Made by a program: the position numbers and the translations under genes. A model generated the notes under the pieces. That model was not told the DNA's origin. It searched no databases and worked only from the letters and a program-made list of their open reading frames with translations. A DNA stretch of 64,000 nt from Margaritifera margaritifera (Eukaryota; Mollusca; Bivalvia; Unionida; Margaritiferidae), in NCBI GenBank assembly GCA_029931535.1, contig JAQPZY010001240.1, positions 610,001 through 674,000 of the forward strand, given 5' to 3'. This document shows, one piece after another, positions 1 to 12,365 of this stretch (its first letter is position 1; every line of letters starts with the position of its first letter).

Positions 1-1261
1 TCCGTCTAACTTTACTTTGTTGATTTCGACAAACCGGCAACATACAATTATCCTACAAAGCTTTGCGGGTCTGATTTATCAGGACTTATATCGAAAAGAA
101 ACGTTGCCAAAGGAGCACGTCAAAGCATCAAGACAAAATAAGTGTAAAGTGAATCATGTAATATGTAAACTGAATCATATAATATGTATCAGGTTGTACT
201 TTAAAGGCTGGAGTGTAGTTTTACCTAACACTTTAGCTCCCGTGGAATGTACTTGAACTTCGAAGTAAATATGTCGGTACTCGCATACAAAAAGAAAGCA
301 ACGGTTGTGTAAGCATCATAATAACAACAGAAATTATTTTCAAGAAATGATTCATTAACCGTTGCGTTCTATGATTTTTTTTTTCTTTACTAACTATACT
401 GGTTTGTGCAACAAATGAAACTTTAACAGCAATGCCCTTAGTCGTAAACAGGTGAAACAAAAAGAGTCTGGTAAAGGAGGACCTTGAACAGAAGATCAAT
501 GTGTTTGTTTTTCCTTTCATGTTCAAAAAATCTGTATTTATATAATACGATCTTGGTTTGACATTATGGTTATATACATAATCCATTACATAGCTGAATT
601 AAAAAAAGAACAAATGAGCGTGCACCACATGCGTATTAGTAAAGCTCTTTGATTTTGGAATTAAGAGTGAAAACATAAGAAACTCCAACAAAATGTTATT
701 TTATCTCTCACTTGGAAATTACTGTTATCAATGTACGTCTTTCTGCGAATGTTCTTGTTTGTGAGTGCCATGTACAGATAGATTATCATTAGAAAACACG
801 ATATTTAATCCAGTGCCCAGGCCTAACAGAATTCTGTCCTCCACCAAGCCGGCGAAAAATGTTAAATGGATGAGAAAAAAAGGCCTTATAATACCCATGC
901 TTTAAGATTAATCTTCAAATGAAACCATATAAAATTAAAGGAATAAAACCATATAAAATTAAAGGAATAATGAGCATTCGAAAAGCTAAATTTTCAATGC
1001 AAGTGGAAGACCTTAGAAGTCAATACTGTATCATCGTGTTTATTTCAAAGTAAAGGTAAAGACAGCTTTTTCTTAATCACAGTACAAATCTTTACACTAA
1101 TCAGCGAAAGAACATTTGTGCAACTTGGATGAAACTTATGTTGTAGGATTTCTTCATAATTAGTCAAGAGCTGAAATAAATGTATCTGTTTGCAAATAAA
1201 TGTATCTGTTTGCAAATAAATGTATCTGTATGCAAGAATAAACTTAATTTTTCAGAGGTCT

Positions 1262-1515
1262 CTTTTTATAAAGGCCATTGTCATTTTGCGTTAAATATAC
1301 CACTTGTTTAATATAATGACGTCCATTGTCATTTTGCGTTAAATATACCACTTGTTTAACATAATGACGTCCATTGTCATTTTGCGTTAAATATACCACT
1401 TGTTTAATATAATTACGTCCATTGTCATTTTGCGTTAAATATACCACTTGTTTAACAAAATGACGTCCATTGTCATTTTCCGTTAAATATACCACTTGTT
1501 TAACAAAATGACGTC
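1262..1515. repeat. 48-bp minisatellite, about five units
   Basis: Units contain the words gtcattttgcgttaaatata and ccacttgtttaa. The period is 48 bp, a multiple of three, which keeps a minus-strand frame open through the array as a 16-residue repeat. The right arm has only one matching unit near 8885-8930, so the array expanded in the left arm after the duplication. I do not regard the frame as a gene. Confidence 0.85.
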
Positions 1516-2235
1516 AACTCGATTCGAACAGAAATCAACAGCTTAAGGCATGATTTACATTTGGACCTGAGCGAGTTATTGTTTGCTGTGCAAAATGTTT
1601 ACGTTTCGGCCAGGAAAAAGTGTACATTTTATCTTATTATTACGTGTACATTTTACCTTATTATTATGCGAATAAATAATGCAAAATCCTTCATGTTGAT
1701 AGATATAAAACACGAATAACTCTGCTTCCTAATTTCTGCATCGTTGTTAGTGTAAAACAGTGTTCATTGAAATGGATATCCACCATTATCGATAGGCGAG
1801 TTGTTAGAGTATTCACATAAGATAACCTGAGACAATCTGTACAAAAGCCACAAAGTAAACTTTTCTTCAGTCCCAATCTGACATTGGTCATAGTTTTACT
1901 CAACCGTAACGTCCACATTGCGATTTGAATCTTCAAATTAAAATCAAACTGTAATGAGGACAACCTCGGCATTGTATTTCTAACTTACTAGCAACTCTAG
2001 TAGCTGTATATTTGTTCTCTGATCGACAAAAATAGACTTTTTAAAAAAAAATTTGCTCGAGACTCCACTGATGTTTATTTGCATAAGAAAATATTTCTCA
2101 GTGCACACAATCTATGAGGTGTTTCATCCTTCTATAGCTTAAACAGAAATAATAGACAATTCCGAATTTGAGCAAAATCAAAGCTATATTTTCTGAGTCA
2201 TTTGAGCTCAACATTTGCTATGTTTCCTGGCTTGT

Positions 2236-2420
2236 AGTACAGTTTGCGCGACCAGGTCACGGCGATTTCGTAGTTAGTGTGCCAGAGTCATCAACGAAAG
2301 GGTGCAGGTTCGAATCCTACCACTGGATCAGCCTGAGTCGGCTGACTTGGTGCATCCTTGGACAAGGCATTTTATTCCAAATGCATCGTCATTAAATAAA
2401 GTACACATGTTGCTGTACCT
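2236..2420 (+). mobile_element. tRNA-derived SINE, copy in left arm
   Basis: A near-perfect Pol III B box, GGTTCGAATCC, lies at 2307-2317, preceded by an A-box-like region around 2268-2285. It is followed by a conserved body with the words cctgagtcggctgacttgg and ccttggacaaggca, typical of tRNA-derived SINEs in marine invertebrates. The same SINE sits in the corresponding place of the right arm in inverted orientation, so it was inserted before the duplication. Confidence 0.75.
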
Positions 2421-2820
2421 AAAACACCAAACCCAGTCAAACAAAAACCCAATAGCTTACCTACAATATGTTTATAGAGTTATGTCACTACACACACTAG
2501 GGTGATTCCAACCTATTGACTATAGAAAATAAAAAAAGGAGATGCTAAGTAAGGATCAACATATTGAAACTATCATATTTGTCGTATGCCCATCTACAAT
2601 CTATCATGAACAAGAGTTTAATAGTCTTACATATAAAATTCAAGAGTAAAGACTGATATATGATGAAAAATAGCGGCTCTCTTTTTTTCTGGATAAACTA
2701 GGGATCGTACACTTTATCTGAGGGTAAACAAGAGATTTTACCCCCTATCAAGCTGACGGAATCTCTCTTTTTGGAGCAGTTTCTTAACTGGAATATGGAA
2801 ATTCGATAGGTGGCAACCTG

Positions 2821-3805
2821 ATTATTCTTGGAGAATTCAACTTTCATTTTGACTGTCCTTAAAACCCATACAATCAAAAGTCTTAGATTCCATTCACGTT
2901 CTGAACCTCAAACAGTTAGTGAACCAACCCACCCATAAACATGGTCACATTTTAGACTGGATTCTTTATAGACCTGATGATAATATTCTAAAGTCTTCAT
3001 TGATGTCCCACGAACTTGCATCAGATCACCTCTGCGTCATATGCCATCTTGATGTATCAGTCCCTAATCATCCATCTTTGTTTGATACTAAGAGAAACCT
3101 CTGTATGATAAATGGAACCCAACTAATGCAAGACATCCAAGCAAACCTAACAACTTTGTTACATCCCACAGTTGAACAACTTGATAAGTGCTTGCGCTCA
3201 TTGTTTGACAAACATGCTCCATCAACCAAGTGCAGAGTATCCATTCAGAAGTGTTCTCTATGATATAGTAGTGTTAGGGACCAGCTTCGCACTGCTAAAA
3301 GAGAACGCCGTAAGGCTGCAAGGCTTTGGCTTCATCAGGGGTATTCTCATCACTTTTCAAAACTACAATTGTAGAGCCGCTGTTAAAGAAACCAACTCTT
3401 GACCCTAATGATTTTAAAGAAACTACCGCCCTGTTTCTAACCTTTCATTCATGTCATAAATCTTAGAAAAAGTTCTGTACCAACTTGTATCTCATCTGAA
3501 TTTAAATAGTCCTTTTTAGCAGTTTACAGTCTGCATACTCGCCACAGTACCGAAACTGCTCTTCTTAAAGTAGTTAATGACCTTCTCTCTGCTTCGGATA
3601 GTGGATAGATTACAGTCCTCACCCTCCTTGACTTATCTGCAGCATTTGACACAATAGACTATGATATATTATTTCACCGTCTCTAGTATGTATTTGGCAT
3701 TCGCGATATGGCCTTACTATGGTTCAAGTCACACTTAGTCGAAAGGACACAAATTGTGTCCGTAAATAGAAAACATTCAAGCCCAGTTGATCTATGTTTT
3801 GGTTA
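2821..3805 (+). pseudogene. LINE (CR1/L2/Jockey-like) endonuclease and RT relic
   Basis: An endonuclease motif of the form GEFNFHFD starts near 2830. The C-terminal endonuclease motif ending in SDHLCVICHLD follows around 3020-3060, supplying the catalytic SDH triplet. Reverse-transcriptase motifs come next across several frames: NYRPVSNLS near 3420, TLLDLSAAFDTID near 3625-3660 and [20 protein letters not shown] near 3720-3770. The order matches a non-LTR retrotransposon ORF2. Stops and frameshifts make it dead. It breaks off inside the RT palm at the TA tract that begins at 3819. It sits in an insertion that interrupts the left arm of the inverted duplication. Confidence 0.8.
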
Positions 3806-3817
3806 TGTGTGTGTGTA

Positions 3818-3923
<106 letters not shown>

Positions 3924-3929
3924 TAGATT

Positions 3930-4620
3930 ACAAAAGCAAACACAAGGAAAAGCATCCTGAAAATAATTAAGGGTAAGGTAACATTGTTAAGTCTTCAGTC
4001 TATTTTTGCAGTTGAAATAGGTGAATTTTTTGAGTACTCTTGAATGAGATCACAATGTCATTGTTATAAGTTCAAGAGGCAATTTGAGCCAGGTAGCTGG
4101 GCGCTGTTACGCAAAAGAACGTTGTCCGTAGGACTTCGTTTTGATAGAGGGAATAATGAAAATACGAGTGTCAGAAGAGAAGCGTGCGTACCTAGAATGG
4201 GTGTACACATGAGTAAGGTCAGCTAGGTATTTTGGACTGGAGTCAGTCAACGAAATGTAGCACAGAGAACATATTTTGCATTTGATTCTGGAGCGAACGG
4301 GTAGTCAGTGTAGATTACAGAGCGGGGGGATTAGTGCTCGGTTCTTGGTACTCTAAGGAAGATCCGAACAGCTTGTTTTGAACTTTTTGAAGTTTCTGTA
4401 GAAGATATTGAGACGAACCAGATAGAAGAGAATTACAATAGTCAAGTCTAGAAAGTACTAAGGAACACACAAGTGTTGTAGTGGCAATGCGAATGGAGCT
4501 GATGCATCTCAGCTCCAGATATTCAGCCTTGCATATGTTCTTGACATGTTGGTGTAATGAGAGAGTACTGTCGAGAATGACACCTAGGTTTCGTACTGAT
4601 TGTGTGAATTTATTGTTGGT
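3930..4620 (-). pseudogene. C-terminal part of a second LINE, opposite strand
   Basis: Reading the minus strand from 4620 leftward gives an open stretch with RNLGVILDSTLSLHQHVK and then LVLSRLDYCNSLLSG and YLLQKLQKVQN. These are hallmarks of the post-RT region of CR1/L2/Jockey-type LINEs. Past about 4350 the frame decays, with a possible tail motif of the form FNCKNRLKT near 4010-4000. It points toward the LINE fragment at 2821-3805, with the TA tract between them. Confidence 0.8.
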
Positions 4621-4641
4621 GTTGCTGGTACTTATTGTTTG

Positions 4642-4749
4642 ATGTATGTATGTATGTATGTATGTATGTATGTATGTATGTATGTATGTATGTATGTATG
4701 TATGTATGTATGTATGTATGTATGTATGTATGTATGTATGTATGTATGT
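4642..4749. repeat. (GTAT)n microsatellite
   Basis: About 27 consecutive tetranucleotide units without visible interruption, next to the 5' side of the minus-strand LINE fragment. Confidence 0.97.
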
Positions 4750-4854
4750 TATTAACTAATATTGTAAAGCGCATAGAGTTTTAAAAGATTAAGCCTGTAC
4801 TAAGTCCTCATTATTATTATTAGTAGTATTATTATCCAAGGATATGCCAGTGAC

Positions 4855-4996
4855 CGTACACCGTATACGAGGGTAAACTAGGGACCGTACACCATATACG
4901 AGGATAAACTAGGGACCGAACACGGTATAAGAGGGTAAACTAGGGACCATACACCATATACGAGGGTAAACTAGGGACCGTACACCGTATCTAATG
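4855..4996. repeat. 31-bp minisatellite, left arm
   Basis: About four and a half units of a 31-bp sequence containing gggtaaactagggaccgtac. One or two diverged units also occur at 2690-2735, on the other side of the LINE insertion, which places the insertion inside this array. Confidence 0.9.
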
Positions 4997-6331
4997 AATC
5001 TGGAAGTGGAAGAATATTACCTCTTTTGATGATGTTTTGCTGTGTGCAACTTTCCTTCAAACATAGGCAACATAATTAAAAATTAAACTCACTTAGAAAG
5101 GATTTCTTCCGGTGAATTAGATCCCTGCTGACCTTTCAGGTATGTCAATAACCACTCAGAACATCCTAGTTTTTTCTGTTTATAAAATGGACAACTTGGA
5201 TGTAGTCTGGTGGGCTACACTGAGAACGACTTTAATTACATGGTACGATATTTCGGCAGAAGTAGACAGAGTGGCAAAAAGAACAAAGTCGCATCTTTAT
5301 GTTGCACTCTGCAGGAGGCGAATCACCTAAATCCATCAAATGTATGTGTGTTCCCATATTTTTTCTTTCGACTTTCATGGAAACGTCTGAGTGATAGTAC
5401 CTCGTTTACTTAGCATTCTCCTATCTCATGGCCTATATTCAATATGAGGGTTATATGCCTAGGCTTTGTGTGGGTAGTTTCATCATTAGCCTATCCATAA
5501 CTACGCTTACAAAGCACTAAAAGACCAATGAAATCGATCCTGTGCGCGCGCTGTGTCCGTGGCGACCTGCCGAATCTGGCACGTTAACGATAACCTCGCA
5601 TCGGTACCTTGTTAAAATAAAGTGTGCATTTCTGCGGCTGCATATTGTTAAGTATAAACTATCGACTTCGTTTATATTTGATTAGAGTATAAAATGATCG
5701 ATAAGCCAATGAATACCCTATTGATCGTTTGTTAGCACTATTTATCATGCCAAAAAATGTGTGCCATTGTTTTTGTAACACTGTCAGTCTATATGAAGAT
5801 AGATTATGCGTCTGCGGTTTTTTTTTTCAATCCATTTCTGTGTTGTCCAATATTGAAGCATAATCTTTATCCAACGAAACATTCAGTATGTGCATACATT
5901 TACAATTGCTAATGATACATTTAACTTGTAGTATTTTTACTTTGAAATATATTGGTACATTCGCGATGTTAAGTTATGAAAAACAGACCTTTTTGAAGTC
6001 TTATATGTGGTCATGGATGGATGAATGTTAAATATTTGAATATACAAGTGTTTTATACGTTAAAAGACAAATACGTTAATTATTATAAAGATATTAATAG
6101 CGATAAGCCAAGCCTCATCTGTATAGAGTACATGCCAGTTGAGGTGTAGATGAGGTGACACGTGGATACTGCTGGATACATATTACACTCTACCGACACA
6201 TGACGACTTCGTGACTGGTTTTGCACATATTGTAAGCTACTGTTATTTTAGTCATTGTAGGTAAGGTATCACTGTCTCCATGATTGTGTGCGTATTGACA
6301 GATGACGACTTCCCCTGATTGTGTGTGTATT

Positions 6332-6334
<3 letters not shown>

Positions 6335-6380
<46 letters not shown>
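6335..6380. repeat. (GA)n microsatellite
   Basis: An uninterrupted GA run inside the core of the inverted duplication. Confidence 0.97.
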
Positions 6381-6383
<3 letters not shown>

Positions 6384-6814
6384 TAAACGGTACAGTTTTA
6401 GAAAGGTTAGCAATGGATATGAATCAATATATTATCTTTTGTTGTTGTTGGAGGAGGGGGAGGATACAATTCGACGGTAAATTGCTTAAATTCGCGACAC
6501 GTTTTTTGTTCGCGGTAGCGATATTGGTCTCGTCACAAGCATTTTTGCTAGAGTGGTCACAATTTCTACGCGTTACTACCAGTGGGAGGAACATATTCGA
6601 TAGGCTAATTGATAGTTACACTCTTTGATCTAAAACTTGCCCATCCTCATTTGAACAAAAACTTTCATAAATTGAATATTTTACAAATTTTACACATTTA
6701 TTGCTTTAAATAATATACAAAAATCCCACAAACTTCAAAATTTGAGCTCAATTTAACCAATACTATCTGAGTTATGAAAGATGAAACTTTGTTTTCTCTG
6801 TATCCTATTCCCCT

Positions 6815-7056
6815 TATGGAAGTCAGCCTGCATGGGAGTAAGCCTGCATGGAAGTCAGCCTGCATCAGAGTCAGCCTGCATGGGAGTCAGCCTGCATGGA
6901 TGTCAGCCTGCGTGGGATTCAGCCTGCATGGGAGTCAGCCTGCATGGAAGTCAGCCTGTATGGAAGTCAGCCTGCATGGGAGTCAGCTTGCACGGGAGTC
7001 AGCCTGCATGGAAGTCATCCTACATGGGAGTCAGTCTGCATGGGAGTCAGCTTGTG
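6815..7056. repeat. 16-bp minisatellite, about 15 units
   Basis: The unit is close to gtcagcctgcatggga, with point variants. The period is not a multiple of three, and because the unit lacks stops all three plus-strand frames stay open through it. These open frames are therefore artefacts of the repeat. The array lies at the inner edge of the right arm. Confidence 0.95.
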
Positions 7057-7594
7057 ATCCCACAGTCTTTGTGGAACTCTCATTTAGCCTATTGAAATTG
7101 TAAGCTGAGTTATATATAGGCTAATTATGCAACTACTGGTACAAGGCCTCGGCAGAAAACTCTCATAGTGGATATAGGCAATGAGATCGGAAGATGCTAA
7201 GTGAGTGAGGTATTATCACTAATATTTTTCCAAGAGTGTCAAAAGGAAAACTCTGAATTAAATTGTAGGTATACACATACATTTGACGGATTTAGGTGAT
7301 TAGCCTCCGGCAGAGTACACCATGAAGATGAATAATGTTCTTTTGCCGCTTCAGGTCCTTCCACCGCAAAAGTTTGCATTGTAATCAAATATAATTCTCA
7401 GTGTAGACCTCAGTGGCACAAGACTACATCTGTGCTGGTGATTGACATCCCAGAACGGTCAACAGTGATGTAGTTCACCAGAAGAAAACCCTTCTAAGTG
7501 CGTGAAATTACATTGCTTGTTCGACGTACATTCTCACACATCAAAACACCATCAAAAGCGGCAATATGCTTCCACTTCCCAATTCCTCAGATAT

Positions 7595-7685
7595 GGTGTT
7601 TGGTCCCTAGTTTACCATCGGATACAGTGTACGGTCCCTAGTTTACCATCGGAAATAGTGTACGGTCCCTAGTTTACCCAGGAAA
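7595..7685. repeat. 31-bp minisatellite, right arm
   Basis: Three units of the same 31-bp sequence in inverted orientation (ggtccctagtttacc on the plus strand), at the position that pairs with the left-arm array. Confidence 0.9.
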
Positions 7686-7954
7686 CAAAGAGATGTTATT
7701 TTCCATCATATATCAGTCTTTGCTCTTGAAATTTATATGTGGGACTATTAAACTCTTGTTCTAAAAGTATGATAGATTTTAGATGCCAAACGATATATAT
7801 GATAGTTCCAATATATGTCGATGGTTACTTAGAAGCTTCTTGCGTCATTATCTATAGTCGAAAGGTAGAAATAAGCTAAGTGTGTGTAGTGACATACTTC
7901 TTTGAATACGTTGTATGTAAGCTGTTGTGTTTTGGTTAGTTTTAGTGTTTTACA

Positions 7955-8140
7955 GTACAGCAACACGTGTAGACTAATTAATGGCGAGGCAATTGGAGTA
8001 AAGTGCCTTGCCCAAGGATGCACCAAGGTAGCCGACTCAGGCTGATCCGATGGTTGGATTCGAACCTGCACCCTTTCGTTGATGAGTCTGGCACGCTAAC
8101 TACTGAACCGATGTGACCTGGTCCCTCAAACTGGACAACA
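7955..8140 (-). mobile_element. tRNA-derived SINE, copy in right arm
   Basis: This is the reverse-strand partner of the SINE near 2300. The B box reads GGATTCGAACC on the plus strand at 8056-8066. The body words ccttgcccaaggatgcacc and gccgactcaggctgatcc are the complement of those in the left copy. Both copies are degenerate and probably inactive. Confidence 0.75.
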
Positions 8141-9942
8141 AGGCAGGATATATATACAAAATTTGAGCTCAAATGACTCAGAAAGTATAGATTTAATTTT
8201 GCCCAAATTCGGTATATTCTGTTCCTTCAGTTTAAGCTATAGAAGAATGCAACATTTCATAGATCTTATCAATTGGAAAATATTTTGTTATGCAAACTGG
8301 CATGGGCGGTGTCTAGAGCAAATTTATAAAAAGGCATAGTCGTATGTATCTGAGATCAAATAAACAGCTACTAGAGTTGCCAAAAGTTGGAAATACAATG
8401 CCGAGGTTGTCCTGATTACAGTTTTTTGATCTGTGATTGAAATTTCAAATCGCAGTGTGCGCGTTACGTTTGGGGTAAAACCGTAACTATGACCAACGTC
8501 AGGCTGGGGCCGAAGAAAAGTTTACTTTGGAGCTTCAAGCACAGCTTATCTCAGGTTATCTTATGGGAATACTCTAACAACTCGCCTATCGATAATGGTG
8601 GATATTCATTTGACTGAACACTGTTTTACACTAACAACGATGCAGAAACTAGGAAGCAGAGTTATTCATGTTTTATATCTATCAACATGAAGGGTTTGAC
8701 ATTATTTGTAAAATGTACACGTCATAATATGGTAAAATGTGCACGTAATAATAAGGTCAAATGTACACTTTTTCCTTTCCTGGCTAAAACGTAAACAGTT
8801 TGCACAAAACGATAACTCGCTCAGGTCTAAATGTAAATCATGCCTTAAGCTGTTGCTTTTTGTTCGAATCAAGTTGCCATTATTATGGTAAACATGTGGT
8901 ATAATTAACGCAAACTGACAATGGCCTTTTATAAAAGTGTGATTCTGCTTCGTGACGTCTGAAAAGTTCAGTTTCTTCTTGCAAACAGATACATTTATTT
9001 CAGCTCTTGAGTAATTATGAAGAAATCCTACAACTTAAGTTTCATCCGAGTTGCATACATTTCCTTCACTGATTGGTGAAAACCTTGGTACTATGTTTAA
9101 AACAAAGGTGTCTCTACCTTTACTTTGAAATAAACATGTTGATACAGTACAGGTTTTTTTAAGGTCTTTAACTATCCTTAGTGTTTGACGCGGTGACAAA
9201 AGTGTTGCCAAAATTGTATTGAAAATTTAGCTTCTCAAATGCTCGTTATTCCTTTAATTTTATATGGTTACATTTTGACCATAATCTCTTAATCTCGAAG
9301 CATTGGTGTTAAAAGGCTTTTATTTTCAGCCATTTGAACAATTTTCGCTGGGGTGGTGCACAACAGAATTCTGTAAAACCTGGATATTTGAGGCACTTAC
9401 AAACAAGTATATTCGCGAACACACATACCATCATCATACCAATTTCCAAATGAAAGTCCCCACAAACCATCCAAAAAGTTTTGTTGCAGTTTTCTTAAGT
9501 ATTCACTCTTAATCCCAACACCAAATAGCTTTACAAATACGCTCGTGGTGCAAGCTCATTAGTTTTTTCTTAATTCAACTAATTGACGGATTATGTTTAT
9601 TACCGTAATGTCAAACGAAGCTAATACAGTAGGAATACAGATTCGTTGAACGTGAAAGTAAAATGCAAACACTTTGATTTTGAATGCAAGGTTCTCCTAT
9701 ACCAGTCTTTTTTAAAAGTTGTTTTCGACTGAGGACACCATATCATCGCAATTAAAGTTCCATTTGTCGCACAAGCCAGTATAGTTAGTGTTACCGCCAG
9801 CCTGTAGTGTTAATCAGCATTCCTTTCTTAATGTCTATGTTCCATTCATTTGTCAAAGGTGTTGAAATCAGATCCATTACCGTCTGTACCGGATCATTAC
9901 CATACATCAGATAGATCGTGAGAAAGTGAACTTATTGTAAGT

Positions 9943-10560
9943 TCAAATAGAATATATAATGTGTTTAGTGTGTTTGAGAGCCAGAGTAGAATTGTCATCG
10001 TCTTTCTGTCCAACCTTTTCTAAAGAGTAAACTCGGTCGTTTGCAGACAACCTTGCAAGCGTTCCTATGTTTGAAACTTTTTCGATTTCTTTGTTAGAGT
10101 CAGTCCGATTACATATATCATGTAAAACTCCATTATTTTCTACTCTAATCATGGCCTTTGCTACTAACAGCCCATTCTGTTCAAGATAATAGGGGAGGCA
10201 GATGTCAAACCAGTTACATCCTTCGGCACTGATGAGCCCTCTACCCTATCCACTGTTACCACTTGGGAATGTAAGGGAGCTCTTATGTTATCTTAAACAA
10301 TATGTTGGCACCTGGGGTTTAGTGATAATATCTTATTGAAATCAAGCACTGCACCGTGTTGACTTAGGAAATCTAAGTCCAAAATAGTTGCAGGATGCAA
10401 GTTTGAAACAATGTAAAACTGTGTGTGTTCTGTATCGTGACCCAGAGAAATGTTACAATGCACAACACTGGTGATCTGACAAAGACAAATTGCCTGTCTG
10501 AATCAGAGATAATACGCTCATCAGAAACAATGTCAGAGTTCAGTACACAGATATCAATTT
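9943..10560 (-). pseudogene. Ty3/Gypsy protease and PR-RT linker relic
   Basis: On the minus strand the segment 10500-10300 reads FYIVSNLHPATILDLDFL followed by GAVLDFNK, which resembles the end of a retropepsin (hydrophobic I-L-G-x-D-F-L). The segment 10200-9943 reads AMIRVENNGVLHD then KVSNIGTLARL, like the linker between protease and RT of Gypsy elements. I could not find the active-site DTG or DSG. The frame is interrupted, and the element stops before RT at an inverted terminal repeat. Confidence 0.55.
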
Positions 10561-11305
10561 AATTGCAAATGAACCAATTCTGACTTGAATATAGTTACAT
10601 AGCACTGGTGATGGCATTAAAAGACTGGTTATCTAGTGGCTAGAGTGTACAGTTTGTGATATATGTGTACAGTGAGAGTCAAATGTATATATACAGTCGC
10701 TATGAACAGTGTTTCTGCCATCAACAAATAGGCTTTTTACTCCCTACCCAGCGGACGCCTTCACACTGTTGGACGGTCTACGTTTCCCCTATGCTGACCC
10801 ACCTCTGCTTTGCGGCGGCCACAATCCCGTTGGATATGATCTTGAAGTCCACAATAATAGCACGTCACGTGTTGTGCGTGATATTTGCGGCACTACAGAA
10901 TCGACCCGAAGTATTTCCAGAAGAAGTTACTCGAATCGCTGCCGAATTCTCGCTCCTTTTTAGGAGTCAGGGAACACTAACAATGCTGCTCTCAGGGCCC
11001 TGCAGTCAGACATACATAACATCGGGTCTGTAACTACATCGGGAATGTGTATGGAAATAGTTTCTGGACTATCCCAGAAAGATGCATATGCATGGATAGA
11101 AAAGTGTATTTGTACATACCAGAGATTAGGATAATGATACAATTAAATCGTCACAGAATTTACTAAGTCTGCAATTTGATGTTGTCGTTTTTGGACACAG
11201 TCTACCAAAAGCTGGACTTGTGATTGCGTGGCAGATGTATTCGGCTGGAACATGTACAATCATTTTTGCGCCAACCGTGCATAACGTACAGCATCATTCC
11301 ATGTT

Positions 11306-11800
11306 TTAGGGTTTTGTTGTACAAAAAACATCCGTATAGAAGCCGGTAATCCTAGAATAAGATCTGTCACCATCTCTCGTTCTGATTTTTGCTTCAGTGT
11401 CTATAACGTACGACTCAAGAGACTCACCAGGGGCCATTGATCTTTCGTATACGTTTTGCTTGAGTATCCAGACGGGAGGAAATTGTCCAAAGTGCTTTTT
11501 AAATTCTCTTAATAAGAACTCCTTATTTGATCTCAGGTCTGTAGATATAGATTGATACCAAGATAGCGCTGTTACCAGAAGGCTCAGACGCATGGCGACA
11601 TACATTTTCTCATGGCTTTTCCACTAATTGACGAAGGTCCAAGCCTCAAACTTTTCTATCCATGCATATGCATCTTACTGGGATAGTCCAGAAACTATTT
11701 CCAGACACATTCCCGATGTAGTTACGGACCCGATGTTATGTGTGTCCGACTGCAGGGCCTTGAGAGTAGCATTGTTAGTGTTCCCTGACTGAATTTGTCG
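11306..11800 (-). pseudogene. Ty3/Gypsy gag (capsid region) relic
   Basis: The minus strand reads DAYAWIEKFEAW near 11670, then after a stop MYVAMRLSLL, WYQSI, FLLREFKKHFGQFPPVW and ESLESYVIDTEAKIR. This is the usual spacing of a Gypsy capsid domain: an early tryptophan helix, an R-L-x-G-x-A-x-x-W type motif and a late ESVxxY motif. An in-frame stop near 11630 and the missing start make it non-functional. A CX2CX4HX4C zinc knuckle lies downstream at 10821-10862 on the same strand (CYYCGLQDHIQRDC). Confidence 0.7.
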
Positions 11801-12365
11801 CGTCACATCACAAACTGCTGATGACGACGGCTATTCTTTAATAACGTTTTTGTCAATCGGCTGTTGTGAACGCAAACTGTATTTGTGCATACCAGACATT
11901 AAGATAACGATACAATTAAACCATATTGAAACTCGGAATCGTCCACCGTCTACTCTGATTCTAAAACACACTAACACATGATATATTATATTTTGAACTT
12001 ACAACAAGTTCACTTTCTCGCAGCTATCTGATGTATAGTAATGATTTGGTACAGATGTTTAATGGCTCTGATTTCAACACATTTGACACATGACTGGAAC
12101 ATAGGCATTAACAGAGGAATGCCGATTTACTATACAGGCTAGCCGTAACATTAGTATAAATAACAGAAACTTATCGAGCGCGACAGTTAATAAATCACTC
12201 TGAAAATATTTTCTGTTGTTATTTTGATGTTTATACAACCGTCGCACTCATTAAATCTCTTCTTGTATGTGGGTATCAACATATATACTTGCAATTTCTA
12301 GTTCTTTCCATGAGAGGTAAAACTACACTCCATTCTTTAAAGTAAAATCTGACAGATAATATCAC

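Larger units (their letters stand above)
5516..7089. other. Unpaired core between the inverted arms
   Basis: About 1.6 kb separates the two arms. It holds AT-rich DNA, a GA microsatellite and a 16-bp minisatellite. No domain or convincing gene is visible in either strand. If the structure is a transposon with long terminal inverted repeats, this core is where a coding region would be expected, and none is seen. Confidence 0.6.
9791..12159 (-). mobile_element. Rearranged Ty3/Gypsy LTR-retrotransposon relic
   Basis: This block interrupts the right arm: the arm aligns to the left arm up to 9793 and again from about 12160. Its two ends are inverted copies of each other (9791-10010 against 11925-12159), both starting with TGTTAC when read inward. 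TTAG flanks both ends and may be a short target-site duplication. On the minus strand the internal order is gag, CCHC zinc knuckle, a protease-like segment and the protease-RT linker; RT, RNase H and integrase are missing. A second inverted pair (10966-11083 against 11660-11795) duplicates the start of gag. Normal LTRs would be direct repeats, so the element was inverted or rebuilt internally. Confidence 0.7.
7090..12365 (-). repeat. Right arm of the giant inverted duplication
   Basis: This is the reverse-complement partner of the left arm. The pairing runs without a large break from 7090 to 9793, stops where a Ty3/Gypsy relic begins, and resumes at about 12160 until about 12365. Beyond 12365, and left of position 185, I could not see further similarity, so these are the likely outer limits. 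The arm carries an inverted copy of the same SINE, three units of the 31-bp minisatellite, and a single copy of the 48-bp unit that is amplified in the left arm. Confidence 0.85.

Noticed and set aside
2268..2340. tRNA gene
   Set aside because: The B box is good, but the flanking sequence does not fold into a full cloverleaf and continues into a SINE body; a diverged inverted copy exists in the other arm.
6774..7103. Overlapping open frames of about 100 codons in three phases
   Set aside because: All arise from the stop-free 16-bp minisatellite, so they carry no information about a protein.
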